The notes under the pieces: model-generated
Seen by the model: only the letters and a program-made list of their open reading frames with translations
The model's database searches: none
Told to the model about the DNA's origin: nothing
Assembly: GCF_002127325.2 (NCBI RefSeq)
Contig: NC_035435.2
Span: forward strand, 126,658,457-126,722,456
DNA from: Helianthus annuus
Lineage: Eukaryota; Streptophyta; Magnoliopsida; Asterales; Asteraceae
Direction: 5' to 3'
DNA length: 64,000 nt
Position numbers and translations under genes: made by a program
In this document: one piece after another, positions 23,823-35,605 of the stretch
Numbering within the stretch: the first letter of the stretch is position 1
Layout of the letters: each line of letters starts with the position of its first letter

Positions 23823-24665
23823 TTATTTGAACAGTTTAGCCCAGGTCTTTTGGACCCTAGGCATTTTAACACAATATTGTTCATTCAATTTTGGAAACTC
23901 TTTGTCATTTAAAACTTGTTCAACTTTGACTTCAACTTTCTCATCTTTTTCCAACATCACTTGTTTCTTAGCACTCCACACTTGATCTTTCGGAGTACCT
24001 CTTTTGTAAAAGTTTGTTCCTTTTTGACCCTTTTGATTTTGAACAACATTTTTAGGTTTCCAAAACTCTTGAGGTTTTGTCATATCAACAGATGTTCTCC
24101 AACTCTGTGTCGTTCTCAATCTAGGTGTATGAGAATTCCAGATCTGACTTGAATTGAACCTTTTCAGGTTTGATTTCCAGTTTTGATTTGAAGCAAACTT
24201 GTTTGTATTATAACTCCAAGTTTGTCTCGAATCAAATCTGGTTGACATTGGTTTCACACTCTCAGATTTCTGTTTTTCAACATCAACAGGCTTTGGATTT
24301 TGACACTTTCGTGCAACATGTCCAATTTGATCACATTTAAAACACACTTTCTTTGAAACATCCTTAGCCTGTTGTTGTTTCTTTTTCATATCATCAAACT
24401 CCTCATTAGACTGTTGTCCAAATTTGAGTTTTTCCTCTTCTTTCAAACTTTTCCCTTGAACAAAATTCATATTTTGTTGCAAATTTTGTTTTTTACTTTG
24501 ATTCCCATTCTGTTTCCTTTTATAACCCAAACCAGCTTTCATGTTTTTCTTCTTAAAACCAGGTTTGTTATAAAATGATTTATGACTTTTACCAGCAAAC
24601 TTCAAAATTTCCGACTTCTCAATCTCAACCATTTTGAAAACTTTATCAACCTTTTCTGAAATCAC
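23823..24665 (-). pseudogene. E2 gag, C-terminal fragment
   Basis: The basic C-terminal gag region carries the second CCHC knuckle, CFKCDQIGHVARKC, and ends WAKLF, matching the WVDIF end of E1. It is separated from the upstream gag by a stop at 24809-24811 and a change of frame, so this copy cannot make full gag. Confidence 0.8.
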
Positions 24666-24808
24666 ATTCTGAATCGGAATACAACATCTAAGAATAATTT
24701 GTCCGATCCAATCATGGTATAAACCAATCCCTTTGAATCATCATTCAATTTTTTCTCGGATTTTGTGTTTTTCAGATATCCATCATAAAGATTTCCTTCA
24801 TCTTCATC

Positions 24809-26560
24809 CTATGATTCAGACTTACCTTTTGTAAACTCATCTTTCAGAACGCTATCAACAACCTTACTTACCACCTCTGAATCATCAGCATCATCAGATT
24901 TGGTGTAAGTCACATCGATACTTTCAGGTAATTGGTCAGCTATGTTCAAACCCTTTGCCACCTTTTCCTCATCATAAAAAGTATAATTGTTTCTCAATGG
25001 TGGTGGTACTTGATGAAATTTTGAACCAATACCCTTTTTGCAATTATTAGTATCTTTGTCATCTGGTGTGATGTTGAAAATGCGTTCGAGAATGTACGAA
25101 GAATTATGATAACTTTGAAGTTTTGTAACAATCTTTTCTTTTTCAGCCAAAACTTGTTTAAGATTAGCAATTTCATCAACACACTTGTTCAATTCAATTT
25201 GCTTTTCTTTAAACTTTCTTTCATACATTTCTTTGGTTGTTAAAGTTTCAGACAGTCTTTGATCAAAACTTTTGACTTGGCTCTTCAAAGTATCATAAGC
25301 TTCTTGTACTCTCTGACTCGACCATTTTAAAGAATCATATTGTTTTTGTAACTCTAGAAACTTTGATTCTTTCTCAACACAATCAACACATTTTGCGGCA
25401 CATTTTTCTTTCAAAATCTTATTTTCTTCTTCAAGATCATGACATTTCTGTGTTAACTTCTCAACTTTTAATTTTAAAACTTCTTCTGTTTCAATTCTTT
25501 CTTTACATTTCATTTTTAAAACATTTTCAAGTTTGTTCATTTCATTATCTTTTGTTTTTATCAATTCATCTTTATCAATACAAGATCTACATGTTTCCAT
25601 GCATTTTTTGCATTGTTCAATTGATTTTAAGATCTTAGAATCAGAATTTACCTCAGTGATTGACACCTCGGCGTGCTCAGCTGCCTCTGTCTGTTTCAGC
25701 TCTTGTATCTTCTTGTTATCAGCACCATCATCACTAACAATCTTCACCTTCTCAATCTTTTCTTCAATCTCTTTCAGCACCAGTTCTTCTTTCTTCTTCT
25801 GTTCTTCCTCAGCTTTTTGATCCTCTTCAACAGCAAGCTTTGCAACAGTCTTCACTTCTTCAATCATCTTTTTCAATTCTTCTTCTTTTCTCTTCTTCAT
25901 TTCTACCACCTTCGGTAGACTTGCTTCAAAAACCTCCTTTAACTTGTTCATCAAATCTGGCAGATAACTTTTATCAGAAAGCCTTCTTGTGTTGAAAGTA
26001 CCCTCACTTGGAAACCAATTGGTTACAGCATCAAAATCCACTTTTGACGGATCAACTACTGGATTATCCTGTGGATCCATGTAACACTCCAACTCTTCAT
26101 TCCATCTCTTGGCTCTTTGTGCTTCTTGAAATGGTTCATTCAACTTGCTAATCTCCCATCTCGCACTGTCTCTTCGCCACCAGGTATCATGATCATCATT
26201 TGCAACAAATGCATATCCAACTGCATCTTTTTCTAGGCAGACTTCTTGACTCCAGTCATAACCTTCATCATCATATATAACTGCAAGAGTCCTTGATTTT
26301 TCTTCTGGCTGTTTCAATCTTGGTGGCTCAGACTTGTTCTGATGGTAAATCGCTTTCTTGTAATAATCTTCGTTGAACGGGTTCTCAGAATCATCAGCAG
26401 CATACGCATTTCTGCACTCGCGCTTGAAGTGACCTTTTTGTTTGCATTTGAAGCATGTCACTTTGGATTTATCAAATCCCAGTTTGGTAGATGGTCCCCC
26501 AATTGACTTTCTCCCCGTGATCTCCATGAACCGCTGTGCTCGACGAACCGCACTGGCCAT
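24809..26560 (-). pseudogene. E2 gag, middle fragment with zinc knuckle and long coiled coil
   Basis: The first CCHC knuckle, CFKCKQKGHFKREC, is followed by an acidic segment, then some 300 residues of heptad-like Glu/Lys/Leu sequence. The coiled coil is interrupted by a Cys-rich stretch, CKKCMETCRSC. A coiled coil this long between two knuckles is unusual for a Copia gag. Relative to E1 one base is missing near 26560-26568, which shifts the frame against the N-terminal fragment. Confidence 0.8.
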
Positions 26561-27708
26561 GCACCATCTTTATCCATTAGTTCCATCTCCTCGGGGTCTA
26601 ATTGATCATAATCTTCTTTCGTCAAATTGGTATTGCCAATCTTCCCTGCAACGAGGCTTTCATACGATTCAAGTACAGATGCCAAGAAAACCATCTGTTG
26701 TTTCGCTGATTCTTCGCTGAAGTTCTGCCCATTCTTCAAATCAACTGCGATATTACACTGGAATAGATTCTTTGAAGCAGATTGGGCTGAGGTGTTTGAA
26801 GAAGATCCACTGTGAAAACCACTGTGAAGACTTTCATTGTTCACTGAGTTTGAACTTTCTGTAGAAAACGCTGTTTTTGGAGATCCAGCCTGTGGTGCAT
26901 TTCCTCTGTAGTAAAGTTCCACATTCTGCTGATAAGCTGGACTGTTGACTTTGGATCTTTTTATCTCCAACTCATGGCTTTCAAGCCTTTCAATCAGCAA
27001 ATCCACTTTTAAATCATCTGGCTTGATTGTATTTTTCAGCATTAGAGCGAAGTATTGCCACTCTTGATCATTGGGTAATGAATCAAACAATTTATCCACC
27101 ATCATCTCTTCAGAATATTTGATTTCATGTCTGGCCAACTCCATTTTCAGATGTCCAAATCTCTCGATCATTTTACAGACATATTCATTTTTCATACAAC
27201 TAAATAAATCAAACTCTTTATGCAACAATTTCTTTTTGTTTTTGACAATTTCATTACTTCCTACACACTTTCTCTCTAACGCTTCCCACAATCTCTTTGA
27301 AGTTTTTTCTTGTTCAAGTAACGAGATAATATCCTCTCTCACTGACTGTTTGATCAATGTTATCATTTTATATTCAGCCACAACATTTTTTATATCTTTT
27401 TCAGTAAAATCTTTCTCATCTATTAACTCTCCTCCTTCTTTCTCTGGTGCTTTATATTCACTTACTAATTTTAACCAGCTTTCAGGAGCGAAAGCTTTTA
27501 CCCAACCCTCAAATCTGTTTTTCCACCAGTTATAGTCTTCAACTTTCATTAGCTTTGGTGGCTTCTGCTGACTTCCGTACATGTTCTCAAACTTCAAATT
27601 CTCCGAAATCTCTCTTGAATATTCTTTCAACTCAGATCTTCTATCTGTCGATTCTGAAGTAAACGCATTGTAAAATGTGTTGTAGAACTCTTCACCGTTG
27701 TTTGACAT
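26458..27708 (-). pseudogene. E2 gag, N-terminal fragment
   Basis: It starts at ATG 27708, shortly after the leader. It contains the Copia-type UBN2-like gag core (about residues 55-260, including EDYNWWKNRFEGW and the FGHLKMEL segment). It goes out of frame after ELMD by a 1-nt deletion relative to E1; the last 40 or so residues are frameshifted and overlap the next fragment. Confidence 0.8.
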
Positions 27709-27839
27709 CTTTAATCACCTGAAATTCAATAACCTGAAAGCAAACAAACAACCTCAATCAGTTTTAAACAATATCAAGTAATCTGAAATACACTGACACT
27801 CGATTGTCGTGAAATGATCTTGACACGATAAAGTTCACT

Positions 27840-28276
27840 TTCAAGCGAAATATGACATACGGGCGAAATCAGATCGAACGTATGAACGAAACCCAAGTTG
27901 ACTTATGAGCGAACCCCTATTTGACTGATAAGCGGATCACCTATTGGACTGATAAGCGAACCCTTGTTGGACCGAATAAGCGGAACTTTTGATGTCAAAT
28001 AAGCGGACCAGACTATGTCCAGATAAGCGGATCTATCAATTGTTCGTTCAAGCGAAAGTCAATTGTTCGAATAAGCGAATCTAATATGTCCGTTCGAGCG
28101 GAACTCAAATTGTCCGGATGAGCGGAACTACACAGTTCGGATAAGCGGAACTAAACAGTTTCGAGCGAACATCATGAGCGAACCTATGAATTTTTTGAGC
28201 GGTACTAATGTATTTCAAGCGGAACTATGTGTCTTTCAAGCGAACCTATTCACTGTCCGAATAAGCGGAACCACAT
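27840..28276 (-). repeat. E2 leader short-repeat array
   Basis: About 20 copies of a 9-nt core, (A/G)AGCGGAAC or AGCGAACC on the plus strand, are spaced about 15-30 bp, with TGTCC/GGACA steps between. On the sense strand this reads GTTCCGCTTAT. The same unit is in the E2 LTR and, in another version, in the E1 LTR. Confidence 0.8.
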
Positions 28277-28462
28277 CCGAAGGTTATTTGGTCCATTTTT
28301 AGGTCGATTTTTTATATGAAACTTTCAAGGGTTTGTTATTATCCACTACTACACATCCTGCGAAAAATTTGGCCGATTTTAACCGTGGAAACTTGTTCAA
28401 ATCGAAAAAGAAGGTGTAGAAGACAGAAAACAGATCCAATTGAGCTAAACTCTTCCTCCTGT

Positions 28463-28474
28463 GCTCTGATACCA
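28463..28474 (-). promoter_or_regulatory. E2 primer-binding site (initiator tRNA-Met type)
   Basis: It reads TGGTATCAGAGC on the minus strand, two bases inside the 5' LTR end. Confidence 0.95.
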
Positions 28475-28476
28475 CT

Positions 28477-28880
28477 TGTAGGATCGTTGTTGAACCCGAA
28501 TGAGTCAATCAGAAGAGTTGTTTATCCAATTCAAAGGCGGAATCAATGAATCAGATGCTCAAACTAATTATAATGCTTCTTTGATTGATTTTAACAATGT
28601 TTACAACCTGAAAGCAAATTGGCAGCACTTCGTTACAAGTTCCAGAAGTTGCCAAATGAACTAAACATGCATCTATTTATAGTTGGATAGTTTCGCTTAT
28701 ATGGACTTTCCATAAGAGCGGAACTATTTGCTAAAGGTTTCGTTTTTATGGACAATGTCCATATAAGCGGAACTTCTTGCTAAACCACCAACTTTCGTTT
28801 CTCGAACCTCGTGCACTAGATATCCTATCCTATCCTATTCTATGATACAAGACGAAGTCAATAGATGTAATGCACTAACA
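28477..28880 (-). repeat. E2 5' LTR
   Basis: This is the partner of 21381-21784. A TATA box on the minus strand (TATAAATA) lies at 28674-28681. Confidence 0.95.
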
Positions 28881-28885
28881 TTATT

Positions 28886-28947
28886 CAATTTTCACAACTT
28901 CACAAATCATCAAAATTTAACATACCTTATGATCCCCTAGCTTAGGT
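28886..28947 (-). repeat. G 5' LTR, third part
   Basis: This short piece between E2 and H continues the match to 6411-6472 of the G 3' LTR. It ends with taggt, the presumed target of H. Confidence 0.8.
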
Positions 28948-31900
28948 TGTGACAACTGGCACTTTTCCATGCATTCCGTACAATAATTAAACAGTAATCT
29001 GTGCTTTAATAACTGTGCATGATTTAGTTTACAAGACGAATGAAATTATGATTACTGTTATATGCATACAATGGCATTTCATGTTGCAAGAATTTTATCA
29101 TTACTACATGCAACACAATATAGTTCTATTAATGCACAGAACAGAGCTGGCACAGTTATCAGACAAACTAGAAGTACTGACGGGAGTTCAGTACTTACAC
29201 AGACATGATGTTAAGACACAAAATAAGCCCCAGGACCAAGTGTCACACTAGTATAGTGTGTAGGAAAGTAGGGATTACAAAACTGCCTCCCTAGTTATGA
29301 CATAGGTACCTGAAAGTGCCAGAAACACACTAAAACTGCAAAATTCTGCAGAAAATAAATAAATTCAGCAAAAATTCAGCTTTTAACATCTAAATATAAT
29401 GCAGAAATGTGATTTAATGGTCCAGAATACTTTCCTAAGTGTCGGGAATCAAAACTGTTACAAAACACAACATAAAGCACACTAAACTACGCAATTTAGC
29501 ACTTTAACGAACAGTAACGAAACGAACAAACGGACACTACCCGAAACATCAAATTCTTACTAGAAGCATTGTTTTAGTGTCACAAAGCTAGATATGGTCA
29601 CCAAACATCATAACACATCCTATAAACATATAACACATATAACCCTAACTAGTATACTTGAAATCTAACTATAACACTTAACTTACCATTAAATGTTACA
29701 CTTTACCCCCCCCCCCCTGATGGCCTGTTGGGGGACATGGGTCCCACATATGATTTATTTGATTATTTTTGGATCTTATGTTGGAGAATATGCCCACACA
29801 ATATGCCTTATGCCATGTAATGTTGGAAGTTTTCTTATATTAACCACAAGACCTAAATCACTTCATCACTCCATCATTTTCACAACACAAACCACCTCTT
29901 CCTTTCCCCTTGCTCACGGCTCCAAACACACACCAATACACATCCATTTTCCAGCCATCTTCAAGCATTATAAGGTGACCTAAAGGTATAAGGAGCTTAT
30001 CTAAGGAGGCTTGAAGCGTGAGAACTTGAAGGACCTCCCTCTAGTGCTTTTATCCACCTCATTTGTCATCTTCTTCTTGAACATCATCCCTAGCCTTGTG
30101 CTAGTAGTAAGACCTTCCTAATCTCATTTTACTTCATATTATGTTGGTTAAAAGATGATATAAGTTGTTAAACATAAAGATCATGAAGAAACATAAGCAT
30201 AAACATGAACTTAAAGCTCTAAATCATGAAAATCAAAGATCTTTAAGTGTATGTAATATACTTGATTGTTGATTTCTTGTGTTTATGATGTTGATCATCA
30301 TAAGAAGCTTGCTAGATTGTGATTAAACACATGATCTAGCAAGTATGAGGATTATTCTTGAGAAAATCATAATGATCATCCTTTATGTTAAACATGAACT
30401 TGAAAATAAACTTGTTTTAGTGTATGATGATTTGTGATACATGTTATAAGTCTTGAAAGTAAAGGATTTCAAAGATAATATTTTCAAGAGAACAAAGTTA
30501 ATTACAAGATTTACAAGATCATGATTTTAAAGAAACTAATCATATTTTTAGTGATAAATCAAGTATAGAAACATGTTATTAATAAGAGAAATAAAAAATA
30601 ATTGTTTTTTGGAAAAATCATCTTGTAAGTTGTAAAGGACTATATTTTGCAAGAATGTGATTCTTAAACAAATAACCATGTTTTAGAGGATAACTTAACC
30701 TACTAAATAACATACTAAGTTACTACAACTTTTTACAAAATTCCAAGTTCATATCAAAGTGTAAATTGCATATTTAAAGAATATGGTAAGTCTTGAATGA
30801 TTTGTTGATGACTGATGATGATTTATAAAAGAAAATGATATGCTTTGAAAGCATGGAAACCTCCATTTTTAGGGGAAACTATGGCAAAAATTTTCTAAAA
30901 ATATAACACTTAGAAAAAATATGTTTTTAAACAAATAATTACAAGTATATTTTAAACCATGAAATTTTATATAAAGTTTGCCATAATATTTGTTACAAGA
31001 TTATAAATATTGGAGGTTGGTTTTTGTAAATAAAAGTGACTAAATATGTATTTAGGAAATGTATATTTAGATGTCACCATGTGTGTGATTATTTGTATAT
31101 TATGTGTATTAGTTATATTAGGACTTGAAATAATATAACTCACCAAAATACCAAGAAATTACAATTCAAAATATTACCAAAATTCCAAGAGAATGAATAT
31201 ACAAAATATATCCAAATATTGGAAGAAACCGAACAAGGAATACAACTCACAAAAATATTCCGGAAATAAAGTCATAAGTATACTTTGGTAACGGTATTTT
31301 AGAAACCAAGAGAACAAAAATATGATTTTCGTGAGTATTATAAAATAAATCATATTTTTACAAGAAGAAAATATATTATTTTTGGTAAGTAAAAATATAT
31401 ATATTTTCTTGGAATTATTAGAAGATATATTATTTTTGGGAGAAAAATATATATTTTCTTAAATAAACTTTGGACATATTATTTTTGGGTGAAAAATAGA
31501 TTTATATATATATTTTTTAAGTTAGACTGAAAATATATTTTTCTTGAGACTTATATGAAAAGTATGAATATCTTTGCCAAGGAAAATTCTAAATAATTTT
31601 TCTATGTAATCTTTCTTAAAATATATATTGATGTATTTTTATAAGAAATATTATTCCGGAAAGGTTAATACAAAAATTAAGTATGAGATACTTAATAAAC
31701 ACAATAAAAATACGTATTCTCGTACGTATAATTACACACCGGAATACGCCATCGATACTTAGCAAAAATATAGAAGGATAAGAATACGAATACAAATACA
31801 CCCATCCTTGGGGAGTTATACAAGTACAAATACATAAACTTGACAAGTTAAAATGTATTATTTTAACCAATATTCCAGAATTCATAAATATAATTTAAGT

Positions 31901-32921
31901 TAAAATATTTATTATTTTAACAAATAATTATATAACTTGGAATAATATTAACGACACAAAGAAACGTAACTCAAAGACACTAATTAATACTAAGTCAAGG
32001 CACGACCCGCTCGTCTAATAGACCGTAGTACGTTGTCGGTAGTCGTGCACCCTAGTAGCAGAGTGAGTTACGTCGGATTGAAAAACGCAAAACAGTGAGT
32101 TCATGTCCCCCTTATCTCTTAACTGTTTTCAGATTTATAACTCTCGGGGGTGGAATACATGTTGCATATGTTTAAATGGTATGATTTGGCTATGAAATGA
32201 ATTATAGATCATGTGAGCATAGATTGATATTGAAATGCCATTAACTCTCATAATAAATATGGACGAAGGTTAGATCTAACGGGTATGGCCAAGCCCCACT
32301 CATGGTCCTTATGTGGCCACTTGAGTGCTTTGGTGTCCCAGTCGAGGTAATTCGACAACGGTCAAGGGTAATTTGACACAGTCAAGGTAAATTGACATAG
32401 TCAAGGTAAATTGACACAGTCGAGGGGAAATTCGACACAGTTGAGGGAAATCGACGAGGGTATAAGCCTACACATATTGAGTGCTCCCTATGCCTTCACA
32501 TACATTAATGTCCTTGCAAAACATTAATTTGATCTGTTCATCGATGCTTTTCATACCTGTTTTCAAAGGAGTCTCTCAAATGTTTACAAGCTTATTAGTA
32601 CTCATACAAAACGCATGAACTCGCTTAACTTTTGTTGATGTTTTTTTCAAAATTACATGTATTTCAGGTAACATGTTGGATTTTGGGTGCTGGTGTTGTT
32701 TCTAGAAGTAAATTCCAAGTTTAGATGTCATCCACTTTTGTTGATTTGTAACTTAGTCGAAGGTTGTGTTGTTTGAAACTTAAATAACTGGTGTTTGTAA
32801 TACTTCAAACTTAATGAATGGATGAACATCGTTTTGATCATATAGTTGTTTATTATGATTGAATACAATGGTATTGAACAAGTCACACAACATACGCTTC
32901 CGCAAAAGTCAGGGTGTGACA
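28948..32921 (+). repeat. H 5' LTR (3974 bp)
   Basis: It starts TGTGACAACTGG and ends GGGTGTGACA. The centre (30150-31990) is very A/T rich. A GC-rich block near 31995-32085 resembles the R/U5 part of such elements. A short tandem array lies at 32335-32455. No gene is seen; the scattered open stretches are chance. Confidence 0.85.
32335..32455 (+). repeat. Tandem repeat in H U5
   Basis: Six or so copies of a unit close to GTCAAGGTAAATTGACACA, 18-20 bp each, vary between TTGACA and TTCGACA. Confidence 0.75.
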
Positions 32922-32924
32922 GTT

Positions 32925-32936
32925 TGGTGTCAGAGC
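32925..32936 (+). promoter_or_regulatory. H primer-binding site
   Basis: TGGTGTCAGAGC differs by one base from the initiator tRNA-Met type TGGTATCAGAGC and sits three bases after the LTR end. Confidence 0.8.
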
Positions 32937-33284
32937 GTCGATTGTAGTGAACTAGGATTCCTTCTCGAGTCTTGACTACAATCACTAGGACTCTCTCACG
33001 AAAACATTTTTTTTTACAAAATGGTTTTCATTGCATTCACGAAAGCGTCAAGATCCATGAGTCAAACATTTTTCAAAGAAAAGACAAGGCAAGGACATTA
33101 GTAGGGAGGAGGATACCCCAAATTAAAGTGCTAATTAAGGCATAGTCTACGTGAGATAGACTTGCCAAAGACAAGATGACCCCCCCCCTCCGAAAGGATA
33201 AACGAGAGTTATATGTGATATGATGCATCTATTTGCCTGTTTATACTAAGTAACATATTTATTTATTAATATATATGTGTATAA

Positions 33285-33614
33285 GTGTACGGAATAATTA
33301 AAGATGTGAACGAGATACCTACGACTCCGAATCCTATCATTGTTCTTGACTCGCACGATGAGACTATCGACCTCGCGTTTATTGCGAAGCTCATGGCTGG
33401 ACTGATTACCAAGCGAGATCCTGAGCTTGTTTCCGTAGAAGATGGCTGTTCTTCTCTCTCGAATGCGAAGGTGCTTGACTACGGTAGTGACAGCGAGGCG
33501 GAGGAGGCAACCTTGGACAACACCCTCATCCGTGGGATGAGGTCCCTGTGGCTTTTGCGAAACAAGATTGAAGACGCTCTTGTCCAGACTAGGAAGATGA
33601 AGTATTCATCTTGA
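33285..33614 (+). CDS. Unrecognised 109-codon open frame in H leader
   Basis: This acidic predicted protein lies between the primer-binding site and gag of H. I recognise no domain. It could be a decayed leader ORF or chance. The rest of the leader (32937-34455) shows nothing else apart from a C-run at 33181-33188. Confidence 0.25.
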   Translation: MYGIIKDVNEIPTTPNPIIVLDSHDETIDLAFIAKLMAGLITKRDPELVSVEDGCSSLSNAKVLDYGSDSEAEEATLDNTLIRGMRSLWLLRNKIEDALVQTRKMKYSS

Positions 33615-34455
33615 AGATGCCCCTCCAACTACTAGGAATTCTCCTTATATTGCGTCTAAGCATCGTGCCTATTCGCGCGTAACGATAACAAATGTTAGCG
33701 CGTGGACCACCACAATGGTCCTTCCCATGCCGGAGGCATAAGGACTGTAGTGTCCCCTCTTTGGTTGATCATATGCTTTGAACGAGGGAAAATTGGGGTG
33801 ACCATGCAAGACAATTTATTATTACGGGGGCCCACGTAATAACAACTTGTAGTGCATGGAAATCTTGGTGGACTCTGCTGGTCGAGCTAATGATCACCAC
33901 CCATCCAAAAATAATCTCTAGGTGTTCACGCCTTCATCTAGTAGAACAATACCTAGACAGTTGCCTTAGCACTTTACAAAGTAGGAAACCTGTCTTTACC
34001 TACTTCGTGCCTAACACTTCTACCCGTACGAGTCGTTTGGGAACCGATATCTAAGCAAGTGAAGATGGCTAACACCCGGGAAAGATTCAGTGACGTTACA
34101 CTCTCTATCACCCCTATGGGCACAACCCCCATCTCTTGGGAAGTATACCCGTCTTTGTGAAGCTAAAGACCTAAGAAAACCAATGTAGATGGAAAATAAC
34201 TCCTACTTTCATATTATGAAACTTGTATGACCGAGGTGATGTAACCTCGAGTTCATTTTGTTTTCCCTGTTACAAACAATAAGTCAAGTTGTCAAGCATA
34301 TATGAAAGCTCAGTGGTCGTTTTCTTACTTATACATTGTTGATTATATATGCATGTGATGTTAGGTGATTGCATGTTTGCTTGGGGTGATATATATACCT
34401 CATAGACAATTATGGAATGTTGTCTAACCTACCCCATACCTTTTGACAGAAGAAA

Positions 34456-35605
34456 ATGCCGCCCAGACGTGACACGGACACCATTATGTTAACTAAGGCA
34501 GAATTCAATGAGCGCATTTCCCAAGCTATAGCTCAGTATGAAGCCCCCCCCCCCCCGCTCTGAACACAGCGGTAGCACTCCCGGAAGTAACCCTCCAACT
34601 GGCTGCACTTATAAACAGTTCCTAGACTGCAAGCCTTGGAAATTTGATGGCACAGGAGGTGCCGTTGCTTTTGTTCGTTGGGCAGAGAAGACTGAATCCG
34701 TTCTGAGGATGAGTAAATGTTCGCCCGAGCACAGAGTTACCTATATCTCAGGGTTGTTTTTGAATGGCCCACTCTCCTGGTGGAACCTACAAGTTCAGAC
34801 CCTTGGTGAAGCTACTGCTTATGCACTGAGCTGGGACGAGCTCAAGGAAGTGATGCGGAAGAAGTACTGTTCTAGGGCCGAAATCCAGAAGCTTGAGACT
34901 GAGTTCTGGAATTTGAAAATGGACGGGACGAAGATTTCCGAGTACGTCCAACGCTTTCACGACTTGTCTAGGGTTGTTCCCTACTTAGTCGAGCCAGAGT
35001 TCAAGAGGATTGAGCGATTCATTTGGGGACTTGCACCTCAATTTCTTAGCATGGTTACTGCCTCAAAGCCTCCAACCATCACAGAGACTATCGATTTGAG
35101 TGTCACACTTACTGAAGAAGCTCTGCGTATAGGAAAGTTTTCGGGATCTGAGGCAAACAAGAAAGAGACTCATGTGGAGTCTTCGGGCAATAAGAAAAGG
35201 AAGTCTTTGAACCTAAAGATAGGCACCCAAGCCAGTTATGAAAGCTATAAAGCAAACAAAAGAAGGGAAATGGACCCGTCTCGTGGCATGCAAGCTTGTG
35301 GAGCCACTAATAAGGCCGCTGGTAACGCTTACCTGGGGACTAAGCCGAGATGTGATGAGTGCAAGTTTCACCATGAAGGTCGATGTTTGCAGCCTAAGTG
35401 TGATAGGTGTGGAAAAGAAGGGCACCGCAAGGATGCCTGTTGGGCAAAGTATCCCAAACAAGGAGGAAATGATGACGGCAACCAAGACGGAAGAGATAAT
35501 GGTAGAGTTCCAGGTTGCTACAAATGTGGTGAAGTGGGGCACTTTAGGAAAGATTGCCCTAGGAAGAACCAAGCAAGGAAGGGTCTTCACGATCGGAGCT
35601 CGTGA
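34456..35605 (+). pseudogene. H gag (frameshifted in a poly-C run)
   Basis: The likely start is ATG 34456 (MPPRRDTDT). That frame hits TGA at 34561 just after a run of 13 C (34544-34556). A second frame is open from the run to 35605. It encodes the Ty3/Gypsy gag domain (CTYKQFLDCKPWKFDG to about TLTEEALR), a Lys-rich linker, and two CCHC knuckles, CDRCGKEGHRKDAC and CYKCGEVGHFRKDC. The run length is consistent with slippage causing the shift. Confidence 0.8.

Larger units (their letters stand above)
21381..28880 (-). mobile_element. E2: complete gag-only Copia-like element (7.5 kb)
   Basis: Two 404-bp LTRs (21381-21784, 28477-28880) have a perfect ttatt target duplication (21376-21380, 28881-28885). 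The empty site is preserved at 6406-6410 in the other G LTR. The minus-strand order is 5' LTR, PBS, leader with short repeats, gag in three broken pieces, 2 kb conserved non-coding region, PPT, 3' LTR. I count 8 substitutions between the LTRs, about 2 percent. There is no pol sequence. Confidence 0.95.
5754..28947 (-). mobile_element. G: long-LTR non-autonomous element (LARD-like), interrupted by F, E2 and H
   Basis: Read on the minus strand, a 3' LTR fragment (5754-6978) is followed by a polypurine tract, a 3 kb interior without coding capacity, a primer-binding site and a 5' LTR (10025-11717, 20386-21375, 28886-28947). The two LTRs share about 720 bp that can be aligned by eye with few-percent divergence. 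Adding the pieces gives an LTR of roughly 3.2-3.3 kb. Large LTRs with a non-coding interior fit the LARD class. The remainder of both ends lies outside the window. Confidence 0.75.

Noticed and set aside
25363..25918. Open frames opposite E2 gag rich in Phe, Ser and Leu
   Set aside because: They are the complement of the Glu/Lys-rich coiled coil of gag and have no separate support.
30150..31990. Matrix attachment region or organelle DNA insert in the A/T-rich part of the H LTR
   Set aside because: Low complexity alone does not support either, and it lies inside a bounded LTR.
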